Positions 25,454 through 34,898 of a DNA stretch of 64,000 nt are shown here, piece after piece. The stretch is from Candidatus Bathyarchaeota archaeon (GTDB lineage: Archaea > Thermoproteota > Bathyarchaeia > Bathyarchaeales > Bathycorpusculaceae). The stretch is taken from assembly GCA_023488905.1 (NCBI GenBank), contig JAMDCQ010000013.1:1-64000 (forward strand), given 5' to 3'. Position 1 is the first letter of the stretch. The number at the start of each line of letters is the position of its first letter. The notes beneath the pieces were generated by a model. That model was not told where the DNA came from. It made no database searches and worked only from the letters and a program-made list of their open reading frames with translations. The translations under genes were made by a program, and so were the position numbers.

Positions 25454-26074
25454 ATGAAAGTTGTTGCTTTTAATGGAAGCCCAAGAAAAGACGGAAACAC
25501 TGCAGCATTAATCAATCATGTGCTCAAAGAACTTCAAGCTGAAGGAATTGAAACAGAATTCATCCAACTTGGCGGCCAACAAATCCATGGCTGCATTGCC
25601 TGTGGTACCTGCTGGAAACTCAAAAATAAAGAATGCAAAATAGTGAACGACAACATCAACCAATACATCAAGAAGATCACTGAAGCCGACGGCGTGGTCC
25701 TCGGTTCCCCGACATACTTCTCCATGATGACGCCGGAGCTAAAAGCGCTTATTGACCGCGCGGGATACGTTGCCATGGCCAACGATCACATGTTTAGGCG
25801 TAAAGTCGGTGCTGCAGTTGTCGCTGTTCGCAGGGCAGGCGCCATCCCAACCTTCGACGGAATAAATCACTTCTTCCTCATAAGCGAAATGATAATCCCC
25901 GGCTCGTCCTACTGGAATGTGGGTGTGGGTTTACAGAAGGGTGACGTTGAAATGGATGAGGACGGGCTTGAGACGATGGCGACTTTGGGCAAGAACATGG
26001 CTTGGCTAATGAAACGGTTACAACTTAAACCTGCAGATGAAGCCGCTACTTCCTCGTTCTTCAACCAAACCTAA
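25454..26074 (+). CDS. Flavodoxin-like NAD(P)H-dependent FMN reductase / iron-sulfur flavoprotein
   Basis: From ATG 25454 the protein has 206 residues. It opens MKVVAFNGSPRKDGNTAALI, the FMN phosphate-binding loop. The compact cysteine motif CIACGTCWKLKNKEC is typical of iron-sulfur flavoproteins of anaerobic archaea, which bind a 4Fe-4S cluster and FMN. GSPTYFSMMTPELKALIDRAG is the second flavin loop. A reductant role in oxygen or hydrogen peroxide defence, or general electron transfer, is expected. It sits between the NosD-like gene and the convergent hybrid-cluster protein gene. Confidence 0.85.
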   Translation: MKVVAFNGSPRKDGNTAALINHVLKELQAEGIETEFIQLGGQQIHGCIACGTCWKLKNKECKIVNDNINQYIKKITEADGVVLGSPTYFSMMTPELKALIDRAGYVAMANDHMFRRKVGAAVVAVRRAGAIPTFDGINHFFLISEMIIPGSSYWNVGVGLQKGDVEMDEDGLETMATLGKNMAWLMKRLQLKPADEAATSSFFNQT

Positions 26075-26132
26075 CAAAAAATTCTTAAAATAAACAAAAG
26101 TTGGGGGAAGTGCCGTTTTGGCACCTCTTGGT

Positions 26133-27749
26133 TTATTTCATTATGGCTGCGAGGTCTTCGTCAGGTGTCTTTATTGGCATAATGTTGAATTTTTCAACGA
26201 GCACGTTTAGGATGCCGAGTGTGATGAACGCTGGGAGGCTGGGTCCGATGCGGATGTCTTTTATGCCCAAGGACAGCAGTGACAGCAAGATGGCGACTGC
26301 TTTTTGCTCATACCATGATAGCACCATTGAGAGTGGTAGATCGTTGACTCCGACTTTGAACGCGTCTGCAAGTGCCATGGCGATTTTGACTGCGCTGTAG
26401 GCGTCGTTGCATTGTCCTACGTCGAGTAGTCGGGGGATGTCATCGATTGTTCCGAGTTCTTTGTCGAAGAAGCGGAATTTGCCGCACGCCAAGGTTAGGA
26501 TGATGGTGTTTTTGGGTGCTTTTTCTACGAATTCGGTGTAGTAGCTGCGTCCGGGTTTGGCTCCGTCGCATCCGCCAACGAGTATGAAGCGTTTTATGTG
26601 ACCGCTTTTAACTGAGTCGATGACTTTTCCTGCTACGCTTAGCACCGCGTTTCTGCCAAAGCCAACCAACACAGATTTGCCCTCGACATCATCTGAGAAG
26701 CCTGACATCTCGAGTGCTTTGTTGATGACTGGGGTGAAGTCTTTACCTTCTATGTGGGTTACACCTGGGTAGCCGACTGGTCCAGCTGTGAAGATGTTGC
26801 CCTTGTAGCTTTCAACTGGGCGTTGGATGCAGTTGGTGGTCATTAGGATGGCGCCGGGGAACATGGCGAATTCTCTCTGTTGATTTTGCCATGCAGTGCC
26901 GAAGTGACCGTAGAAGTGCGGGTACGCCTTGAGTTTAGGGTAACCGTGCGTGGGGAGCATTTCGCTATGAGTGTAAACGGTGATGCCTTTACCTTGGGTT
27001 TGTTGTAGTATATGTTCTAGGTCGATGAGGTCGTGTCCTGAGACAAGGATGGCTTTACCTTTCTTGTGACCAAGCGGCACTTTAGTGGGCACTGGGTGGC
27101 CGTAGGTTTCGGTGTTGCCTGCGTCAAGCAACTCCATAGCGCGGATGTTGATTTCTCCGCATTTAAAGACTAAACCGACAAATTCGTTTACGCCCAGAGC
27201 TTTGTCCAGCGGCGCAGCTAAGCCCTCATAGATGAAGTCGAAGACTTTTTGGTCTTTTTTGCCCAGCAGGTACGCGTGGTAGCTGTAGGCGGCGACTCCT
27301 TTGAGCCCAAAAGTGAGTAGCCACTGCAGCGAATGAAGGTCTGGGTTTATGGTTGGGTCGGCGTTTATGCCGTGTTGTTTGCCCTGTGCAACTAAGCCTT
27401 CCATTGTGCTTTCAAGCGGCACATGTGGTGCGGCAACGTTTACCTGTTTGTGTAGTTGTTCATGGAGTTCAGCGGTTTTTTTAATGTAAGATACGATCGC
27501 TTCTGGGTCAAAGTTGACGTTGGTTAATGTGGCGAATAATGCTTCAGCAGTGAAGACATCAACTTTTTCGTCTGTCCAGCCGGCTTTTCTTGCTTGGAGT
27601 GCATGTTGGCTGAGTTCTCTTAGTTTGTATAATAGGAGGTCTTGGAGGTTTGCGACTTCGGGTGTTTTGCCGCAGACTCCTGCGATGGTGCAGCCTGTTC
27701 CTTTGGCTGTTTGTTCGCATTGGTAACAAAACATTTGGTTTTGACTCAT
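26133..27749 (-). CDS. hcp: Hybrid-cluster protein (hydroxylamine / NO reductase)
   Basis: The 538 residues begin MFCYQCEQTAKGTGCTIAGVCGK, the N-terminal cysteine motif that binds the cubane cluster in class I/II Hcp. Later ligands of the hybrid cluster occur at GHDLIDLEHIL, TNCIQRP, GGCDGAKPGR and LACGKFRFF. The enzyme reduces nitric oxide or hydroxylamine and relieves nitrosative stress in anaerobes. A transcription regulator gene with the same direction lies 87 bases upstream, and an inverted repeat sits in the gap. An oxygen-sensitive cytoplasmic enzyme is expected. Confidence 0.95.
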   Translation of the reverse strand: MSQNQMFCYQCEQTAKGTGCTIAGVCGKTPEVANLQDLLLYKLRELSQHALQARKAGWTDEKVDVFTAEALFATLTNVNFDPEAIVSYIKKTAELHEQLHKQVNVAAPHVPLESTMEGLVAQGKQHGINADPTINPDLHSLQWLLTFGLKGVAAYSYHAYLLGKKDQKVFDFIYEGLAAPLDKALGVNEFVGLVFKCGEINIRAMELLDAGNTETYGHPVPTKVPLGHKKGKAILVSGHDLIDLEHILQQTQGKGITVYTHSEMLPTHGYPKLKAYPHFYGHFGTAWQNQQREFAMFPGAILMTTNCIQRPVESYKGNIFTAGPVGYPGVTHIEGKDFTPVINKALEMSGFSDDVEGKSVLVGFGRNAVLSVAGKVIDSVKSGHIKRFILVGGCDGAKPGRSYYTEFVEKAPKNTIILTLACGKFRFFDKELGTIDDIPRLLDVGQCNDAYSAVKIAMALADAFKVGVNDLPLSMVLSWYEQKAVAILLSLLSLGIKDIRIGPSLPAFITLGILNVLVEKFNIMPIKTPDEDLAAIMK

Positions 27750-27797
27750 AACTGTTCACTAAAACAATAAAGTGGTGGTTTTGTAAATAGGTATTGT

Positions 27798-27813
27798 CCC
27801 TAACCCTTTAGGG
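27798..27813 (-). promoter_or_regulatory. Dyad in the gap upstream of hcp
   Basis: CCCTAA at 27798-27803 and TTAGGG at 27808-27813 form a short inverted repeat 49 bases before the hcp start. It could be the operator of the adjacent HTH regulator, or a terminator for the regulator gene. It is symmetric and therefore strand-neutral. Confidence 0.4.
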
Positions 27814-27836
27814 ATTACACCCGAATGTCTGGGCTC

Positions 27837-28484
27837 TTATAGTTCATGCTTAAAATAGTGCTCAAGCAGCCGCCGAGTCCCCCGCCGCATAATCTCAGAC
27901 AGCGTCGCAGGACTAATTCCCAGCTTCTTAGACAACTCCGTAGTATCGATTTGGCGGGGAAAATCAAAAAAGCCGCTTTTCAGAGCCAACCAAAAAATCC
28001 GCTCCTGATTCTCCGTTAAAACCCCGATTTGCTGCTCAAACTTGCCCACTTTACGCACATTAACCTTGTAGCCTGCTTTTTCCAAATCAGAAATTATGCC
28101 TTTGTATGCATCAGGGGTAGGCACCATGAAACTGTAGCTGATGATGTTCCCGTGCACACTTTTTCCAGAAACCAAAAAAGCATCGTGCCCCAAAATCGTG
28201 TTGCATACCCCGCAGCCTTCGCTTTCCAGCCACACCGCGGATTTGCCTTCCACGCGGCCTTTGGCGGTGAGTTCTTTAGGGACTTTTTTGGCTTGTTCCT
28301 CACCTAAATCCATGAGGTGCCGAACGGAACCAGTGGTGGAGCTGCGTACGTCTACTACTTTTAGGTGTTTGAAGCCGAGGGCGGCGAGTTTTTTGACCAT
28401 GTGGCATTCTTTGTTTTCGATTTCTATAACGACGTGGTAGGGTTCCCGCCAAGTATCAACCAAACTGATCAGCCCTGCATGCAT
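27837..28484 (-). CDS. HTH_10-type transcription regulator, probable hcp regulator
   Basis: From ATG 28484 the protein has 215 residues. The C-terminal helix-turn-helix is TTELSKKLGISPATLSEIMRRGTRRLLEHYF, as in bacterio-opsin-activator (HTH_10) regulators of archaea. The N-terminal sensor part carries ESEGCGVCNTILG, a CGVC pair that could bind a metal or iron-sulfur cluster or respond to thiol stress. It ends 87 bases before hcp, so it is a plausible NO/redox-responsive controller of that gene. The longer frame upstream to 28715 runs through the divergent gene and is rejected. Confidence 0.82.
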   Translation of the reverse strand: MHAGLISLVDTWREPYHVVIEIENKECHMVKKLAALGFKHLKVVDVRSSTTGSVRHLMDLGEEQAKKVPKELTAKGRVEGKSAVWLESEGCGVCNTILGHDAFLVSGKSVHGNIISYSFMVPTPDAYKGIISDLEKAGYKVNVRKVGKFEQQIGVLTENQERIFWLALKSGFFDFPRQIDTTELSKKLGISPATLSEIMRRGTRRLLEHYFKHEL

Positions 28485-28560
28485 GGTAGGGGATGTTGCT
28501 GTTAAAGGTAGTTGCTTCAATAAGGTTAATACGTTAGCCGATGAGATATTCGAAACAAGG

Positions 28561-29472
28561 ATGGTTCCAGAAATCACGGCTAAAAAAACCGGATCCAACT
28601 CCAGAACAGTCACTGTGGGGCTTATCCAAACCGCAGTCTCCGAAAACATAGCGGAGAACATGCAGAAAACCCAGCGGAAAATCGCGGAAGCCGCAGAGAA
28701 AGACGCACAAATCATCTGTCTCCAAGAACTCTACCGAACAAGATACTTCCCACAGCAGGAAAACGTTGACGCCGCACCCCTTGCCGAACCCATTCCTGGA
28801 CCATCCACTGATGCACTATCAAAATTAGCCAAAAAACATGGCGTAGTCATCGTTGCGCCGCTGTTTGAGAAAGCCGCAGACGGCAAATACTACAACACCG
28901 CCGTGGTAATCGACGCCGACGGCGAACTCTTGGGCACCTACCGCAAAATCCACATACCTTATGACCCCTACTTCTACGAAAAAACCTACTTCGCAGAAGG
29001 CAACACCCCTTACCAAGTCTTTAAAACCCATTATGGGCGCGTCTCCGCGCTTATCTGCTACGACCAATGGTTCCCCGAAGCCGCCCGCATTTGCTGCTTA
29101 CAAGGTGCTGAAATCATCTTTTATCCCACCGCCATCGGATACGTCAAAGGCTACACTTCCGCTGACGGCGACTGGCATGACGCGTGGCGAACCGTACAGC
29201 GAGCACACGCCATCGCAAACGGCGTCCACGTGGCGGCTGTGAACCGTGTGGGTGAAGAGGGCGAGTTAGAGTTTTGGGGCGGCAGCTTCGTGTGCGACTC
29301 GTTTGGCAAAGTCCTCGCGGAAGCCAGTACCACAAAAGAAGAAATCGTAATCGCCCAAGTTGACATAGGCAAAAACCAGAAAATCCAAGAAGGCTGGGGT
29401 TTTTTGCGCAACAGACGCCCCGACACCTACAACCTCCTTGTCGAAAAACAAGCTGGAGGCGCCAAACCATGA
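28561..29472 (+). CDS. aguB: N-carbamoylputrescine amidohydrolase, nitrilase superfamily
   Basis: From ATG 28561 the protein has 303 residues. The nitrilase triad is visible: Glu in IICLQELYRTRYFPQ, Lys in YRKIHIP and Cys in LICYDQWFPEAAR. The sequence is close to AguB, which converts N-carbamoylputrescine to putrescine, CO2 and ammonia. The stop overlaps the ATG of the agmatine deiminase gene (ATGA), fixing the pathway assignment: AguA makes the substrate of AguB. In this arrangement the second enzyme is encoded first. Together they are the bacterial/plant-style agmatine route to polyamines. Confidence 0.9.
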   Translation: MVPEITAKKTGSNSRTVTVGLIQTAVSENIAENMQKTQRKIAEAAEKDAQIICLQELYRTRYFPQQENVDAAPLAEPIPGPSTDALSKLAKKHGVVIVAPLFEKAADGKYYNTAVVIDADGELLGTYRKIHIPYDPYFYEKTYFAEGNTPYQVFKTHYGRVSALICYDQWFPEAARICCLQGAEIIFYPTAIGYVKGYTSADGDWHDAWRTVQRAHAIANGVHVAAVNRVGEEGELEFWGGSFVCDSFGKVLAEASTTKEEIVIAQVDIGKNQKIQEGWGFLRNRRPDTYNLLVEKQAGGAKP

Positions 29473-30515
29473 GCTGCAACAGCTCCTGCCGCGAATTGGG
29501 GTTTGTTATGCCTGCAGAGTGGCAGCAGCACACCGCGATTTGGCTCGCGTGGCCCTATGACCCCACCACTTTCCCCGACCGCGTCGAGCGGGTAGAGCAG
29601 ACTTATGTGCAGATTGTCAAAGAGATTCATGAAAGCGAAGAAGTCAACCTCTTCGTCATCGATGAGCCCACCAAAAAGAAAGCTACAACCATGTTTAAGC
29701 AAGCAGGCATAGACCTAAGCAGGGTTCACATCTACGTTTCTGATTATGCGGACGTGTGGTTCCGCGACTACGGTCCCATCTTCGTCAAAAACCCGCGTCA
29801 CGAGTTGGCGATGATTCACTGGGAATTTAACAGTTGGGGCGAAAAATACGAGACGCTCCTCAAAGACAAAGAAATCCCCGACGTAATCAACAAAGACATG
29901 AGGCTCAGATGCTTCAAGCCTGGTATCGTCTTAGAAGGCGGCTCCATCGACGTCAACGGCGAAGGCACCCTACTCACCACCGAGCAGTGCCTGCTAAACA
30001 GCAACCGCAACCCGCATTTAAACAAACAAAAAATCGAGCAGTATCTCTCCGAATTTTTGGGTGTGCGCCACTTCATTTGGCTAAAGCGGGGTATCTTAGG
30101 TGATGATACGGATGGTCACATCGACGACTTAGCCCGTTTCGTAAACCCAACCACAATTGTATGCGCGTTTGAAGATGACCCCAACGACGCAGACTACGAA
30201 GCCCTAAAAGAAAACTACGAGTTACTCTGCAAGTCAGTTGACCAAGACGGCAACCCCCTAACCATCATCAATCTGCCTATGCCCAAAGTAGAAAGCGACG
30301 AAGGCTATCGCCTCCCCGCAAGCTACACCAACTTTTACATAGGCAACACCAAAGTGCTGGTGCCAGTTTTTGATCACCCCAACGACCAAAAAGCCCTCTC
30401 AATTCTGCAGGAGCTGTTTCCAACCCGCAAAGTCGTCGGCATATGCTGCAAAGACCTCGTCTACGGCTTCGGAACCCTACACTGCATCAGCCAGCAGCAG
30501 CCCTGCCCCGCCTAA
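29469..30515 (+). CDS. aguA: Agmatine deiminase
   Basis: The 348 residues carry the PAD_porph catalytic set: Asp in VWFRDYGPIF, His in DTDGHIDDLARF and the nucleophilic Cys in GFGTLHCISQQQ, plus WLAWPYDPTTFPDRVERVE near the N-terminus and the LEGGSIDVNGEGT loop. It hydrolyses agmatine to N-carbamoylputrescine and ammonia. The first 16 residues are cysteine- and serine-rich and lie before the usual start (MPAEWQQHTAIW); translation may begin at that second ATG. It is co-transcribed with aguB, with a 4-base overlap. Confidence 0.92.
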   Translation: MSCNSSCRELGFVMPAEWQQHTAIWLAWPYDPTTFPDRVERVEQTYVQIVKEIHESEEVNLFVIDEPTKKKATTMFKQAGIDLSRVHIYVSDYADVWFRDYGPIFVKNPRHELAMIHWEFNSWGEKYETLLKDKEIPDVINKDMRLRCFKPGIVLEGGSIDVNGEGTLLTTEQCLLNSNRNPHLNKQKIEQYLSEFLGVRHFIWLKRGILGDDTDGHIDDLARFVNPTTIVCAFEDDPNDADYEALKENYELLCKSVDQDGNPLTIINLPMPKVESDEGYRLPASYTNFYIGNTKVLVPVFDHPNDQKALSILQELFPTRKVVGICCKDLVYGFGTLHCISQQQPCPA

Positions 30516-30631
30516 CAGGCGTTGACATGTAGAGCAATTTCTTCTGCCTCTGTTTTTTAGTTAAGTTTAAACTCTCCAGTGGAATAATAGGTACTTCCAC
30601 AAAAATTTAGGAGCGCAGAGGGGTAAAGGGC

Positions 30632-32845
30632 ATGGTAAATCAGCAGCCGATTCGCAGCCGCGGCGTAAAAGTGCTAAAAGCAGTCTCGTCACCCCTCAGA
30701 CTGCAAATCCTCAACCTACTCTTCGACAAAAGCGCCCTCTCCTACACCGAACTTATGAACGAGCTGAAAATGAATCCCAGCCGAGACGCTGGAAGATTTG
30801 CCTATCACCTCAAGTTTATGCTTAAGGCAGGTTTGGTTGAGGCAGATGTCGAAGCAAAGAAGTATTTCCTCACCGACCTCGGCAAGATGGTGCTTGATGT
30901 CGCCGACCGCGTGGAGAAAAAAGCAGTTAAACCCCGCGGCATGATGGTGCGCACGTCGCATTTAACGTTGGAAGAGTTTGACGCTAACAAAATCGCCAAT
31001 TCACTTATCAAAGAAGCCAAGGTGCCCGCGGAACTCGCGCAGAAAGCCGCCAAAGAAGCAGAAAAACGCCTGATTAAATCAAAAATCAAGTACCTGACTT
31101 CGCCTCTTATCCGCGAAGTAGTCAACAGCATCCTCGTCGAGACAGGCCACGAAGACTACCGCCACAAACTCACCCGTGTCGGTATGCCAATCCACGAAGT
31201 GACAGGGCTTATCGAGTCGAGGGAAATAGCGGCGGACGGTGCCTCTGCAATCCGCATAGCAGGCCAAACCGTCATAGGCGAATATACGCTGCTAAACGTT
31301 TTCCCACGCGACATCGCCGATGCACACCTCTCAGGCGCAATACACCTTGACGGCCTCGGCACTTGGGTGCTTAAACCCAACGACATCATCCACGACATCC
31401 GCTATTTCCTCCAAAACGGCATAAAACTCGACAACCCCCAAATGATTTCAATGGAACCACCCAGAGACTTCAAAACCGCCTTATCCACCGCGTTTAACGT
31501 GATGCTGCACGCCAGCAAAGAAACCAACAACTCACAAGCATTCAACTACTTCAACATCGCCCTCTCACCCTACGCTCACGGAATGGACACTGAAAAACTC
31601 AAAGAAAGCCTAAGCCTTTTCATCCTAAACCTCAACCAGCATGTGGAAACCACTTTGGGCTTGGAGTTGTGTATTCCAAAACTCACCGCAGAAAAAGAAT
31701 CCACCGGACCTCACGGTAAAACTGGCAAATACGGCGATTACGCCCAAGAGTGCCTACTTTTGACTACACTTATCCTCGACATCTTCCTCGAAGAAAGCGC
31801 CCACAAACCGCTTCAAAACCCCAAACTGGTGATAAAAATTAACAGCGCCGCCTTAGGGGATGAAGCAGCGAAAGCTGTTTTGCTTAAAGCGCACCAACTG
31901 GCAGCACAGGGTGGCGTAGTATACTTTGCTAACCTAACAAAAAAAGACGGCGAAAATGTGGCTTACTCTTCGTCAGGCATAAAATTTGCTTCGGACCTGA
32001 CAGGTGACTGGGAAACTGACACCCTGCGCACTGGCTGCCTTGGCTCAGTCACCATCAACCTGCCCCGCATCGCCATGGAAAGCGAACGGGACAAAAACAA
32101 ATTCCTCGACCTCCTAAAAGAACGCCTAGAACTAGCCGCCCGCGCCCTCACAATCAAATCCAATGCGCTAAAGCAGTTCGGCAAAAACAACCTACCCTTC
32201 TTGCTTCAGAAAGGCAACGGCGACACCTACTTCAGGCTGGAAAACTGTTCCCGCATGATCAGCCTTGCGGGGTTCCGTGAAGCCGTAGAAGCTTTTACTG
32301 GAAAAAGCGTCATGATCGAGGAGGGTCGCAAGTTCTCCGAAGAAATAATCGCAAGCACCTTAGCTTTCAAGCAGAAAGTAGGCAGAAAATACGGCAAACG
32401 CCTCTACCCCGTAATGCTGGGCAACCGCGAAGCCGCCGAACGCCTCGCACAGCTTGACATCGAACGTTACGGCGTGGCTAAAGTCAAGTTTTCGGGAACA
32501 CGGGATAAACCCTACTATTCCACGCTTAAACGTATCGGCATAAAACCCGCTCAGCCGCTGCTTGCTCCACAAGGAACCACTGAAATGGCGCAGCTACTTC
32601 GGGGCTTAACTGCAGGCGGAAGCCTCGACATCTTTGAGTTAGAAGGCGCAGAATTCAGTCCCGAAGCCCTACTCGATTTAACCAAACGCATAATCGAGAA
32701 CGGCGCAAGCGAATTCTTCACCTACAACCGAGCGGTATGCTACTGTAGTAACTGCAAGAAAAACTATTACGGCACATTCCACAAATGCCCCACCTGCGGC
32801 TCAATGAGCACGCTAACGACTTTTGACCGATTCACATCAACCTAA
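30632..32845 (+). CDS. HTH / ATP-cone / NrdD-like protein without the radical glycine
   Basis: The 737 residues have an ArsR-like winged helix (about 1-95, SSPLRLQILNLLF, FAYHLKFMLKAGLVE), an ATP-cone (about 100-200) and an anaerobic ribonucleotide reductase fold with RTGCLGSVTINLPRIAM. The C-terminal zinc site is complete (CYCSNC ... CPTCG). NrdD enzymes then end with R-(I/V)-x-G-Y containing the glycyl radical; here the sequence reads TTFDRFTST and stops, placing serine at the glycine. No NrdG activase is adjacent. It may therefore be a nucleotide-sensing regulator related in logic to NrdR, rather than an enzyme; this is inference. Annotation as NrdD would be misleading. Confidence 0.78.
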   Translation: MVNQQPIRSRGVKVLKAVSSPLRLQILNLLFDKSALSYTELMNELKMNPSRDAGRFAYHLKFMLKAGLVEADVEAKKYFLTDLGKMVLDVADRVEKKAVKPRGMMVRTSHLTLEEFDANKIANSLIKEAKVPAELAQKAAKEAEKRLIKSKIKYLTSPLIREVVNSILVETGHEDYRHKLTRVGMPIHEVTGLIESREIAADGASAIRIAGQTVIGEYTLLNVFPRDIADAHLSGAIHLDGLGTWVLKPNDIIHDIRYFLQNGIKLDNPQMISMEPPRDFKTALSTAFNVMLHASKETNNSQAFNYFNIALSPYAHGMDTEKLKESLSLFILNLNQHVETTLGLELCIPKLTAEKESTGPHGKTGKYGDYAQECLLLTTLILDIFLEESAHKPLQNPKLVIKINSAALGDEAAKAVLLKAHQLAAQGGVVYFANLTKKDGENVAYSSSGIKFASDLTGDWETDTLRTGCLGSVTINLPRIAMESERDKNKFLDLLKERLELAARALTIKSNALKQFGKNNLPFLLQKGNGDTYFRLENCSRMISLAGFREAVEAFTGKSVMIEEGRKFSEEIIASTLAFKQKVGRKYGKRLYPVMLGNREAAERLAQLDIERYGVAKVKFSGTRDKPYYSTLKRIGIKPAQPLLAPQGTTEMAQLLRGLTAGGSLDIFELEGAEFSPEALLDLTKRIIENGASEFFTYNRAVCYCSNCKKNYYGTFHKCPTCGSMSTLTTFDRFTST

Positions 32846-34288
<1,443 letters not shown>

Positions 34289-34315
34289 TCAGCCACATGT
34301 TCATTCACGTAAGGC

Positions 34316-34550
34316 GCCTCTGTTCTATAAGGGAGGGAGAGGGCTGCAAAGTAGCAAACGCCCCTACAGCATTGATTTACCAGTAGATCGAAAAATTTTT
34401 GCTGTCCTGCATGTGGTTTGCCACAACCAGCAAGCAACACATTCCAGACGTAGACGCAAAAAAGCAGCCAACCGCAAAGCCACCAAGAAGATGAAGAAAA
34501 CGCCGACACCCTCTTCTTTAGTAGAAAAACAAAAAATTTGATCTTTTATT
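34316..34550 (+). repeat. Dispersed element, copy D, preceded by a G-rich motif
   Basis: TTCTATAAGGGAGGGAGAGGG at 34320 matches the second repeat family in shortened form. The element proper starts with TTTACCAGTAGATCGAAAAA (34376 onward) and ends with AAATTTGATCTTTTA near 34548. The interior keeps GTGGTTTGCCACAACCAGCAAGCAA but has lost the GGTTGTTGTTG hairpin. No gene lies in this 300-base gap. Confidence 0.7.
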
Positions 34551-34590
34551 TAAATAGATGAGGGGTCTATGAGCAGAGTAACAGAAGAGT

Positions 34591-34845
34591 TTAGCATTCG
34601 CCTAACTTTTCTAGGTATGCAACGAATTTTTCGAGTTCAGCCTTATCCATGTTAACGATGGAGCCTCGTTCAGCTTTGACGTATTTTCGGAAGGCTTCTA
34701 GGCATTTGGTGGCCCGGGTGTTTTGTTTGTAGGTGCGGATTTGGTCGCGTTCGATTTTTATGCGGTATAATGTCGCTACAAACGTGGCTAAAACAACAAG
34801 CGTGTTCGTGACGATTACAATCAAGGATATGTCTATGTCAACCAT
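34591..34845 (-). CDS. Small single-pass membrane protein
   Basis: The 84 residues have a membrane helix at the N-terminus (ISLIVIVTNTLVVLATFVATLY) followed by a basic, charged cytoplasmic helix ending KAELEKFVAYLEKLGEC. The topology resembles small regulatory or scaffold membrane proteins; no family is recognised. It starts with ATG 34845 and ends in a non-conserved cysteine. Confidence 0.6.
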   Translation of the reverse strand: MVDIDISLIVIVTNTLVVLATFVATLYRIKIERDQIRTYKQNTRATKCLEAFRKYVKAERGSIVNMDKAELEKFVAYLEKLGEC

Positions 34846-34898
34846 AGTGGGTGCCTTTTTGAAATAGAAGGAAAGGATTAGTTATTTTTGGTTTATGC

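Noticed and set aside
28484-28715. Longer N-terminus of the HTH_10 regulator
   Set aside because: The extra residues are antisense to the aguB gene and hydrophobic without pattern; ATG 28484 gives the family's size.
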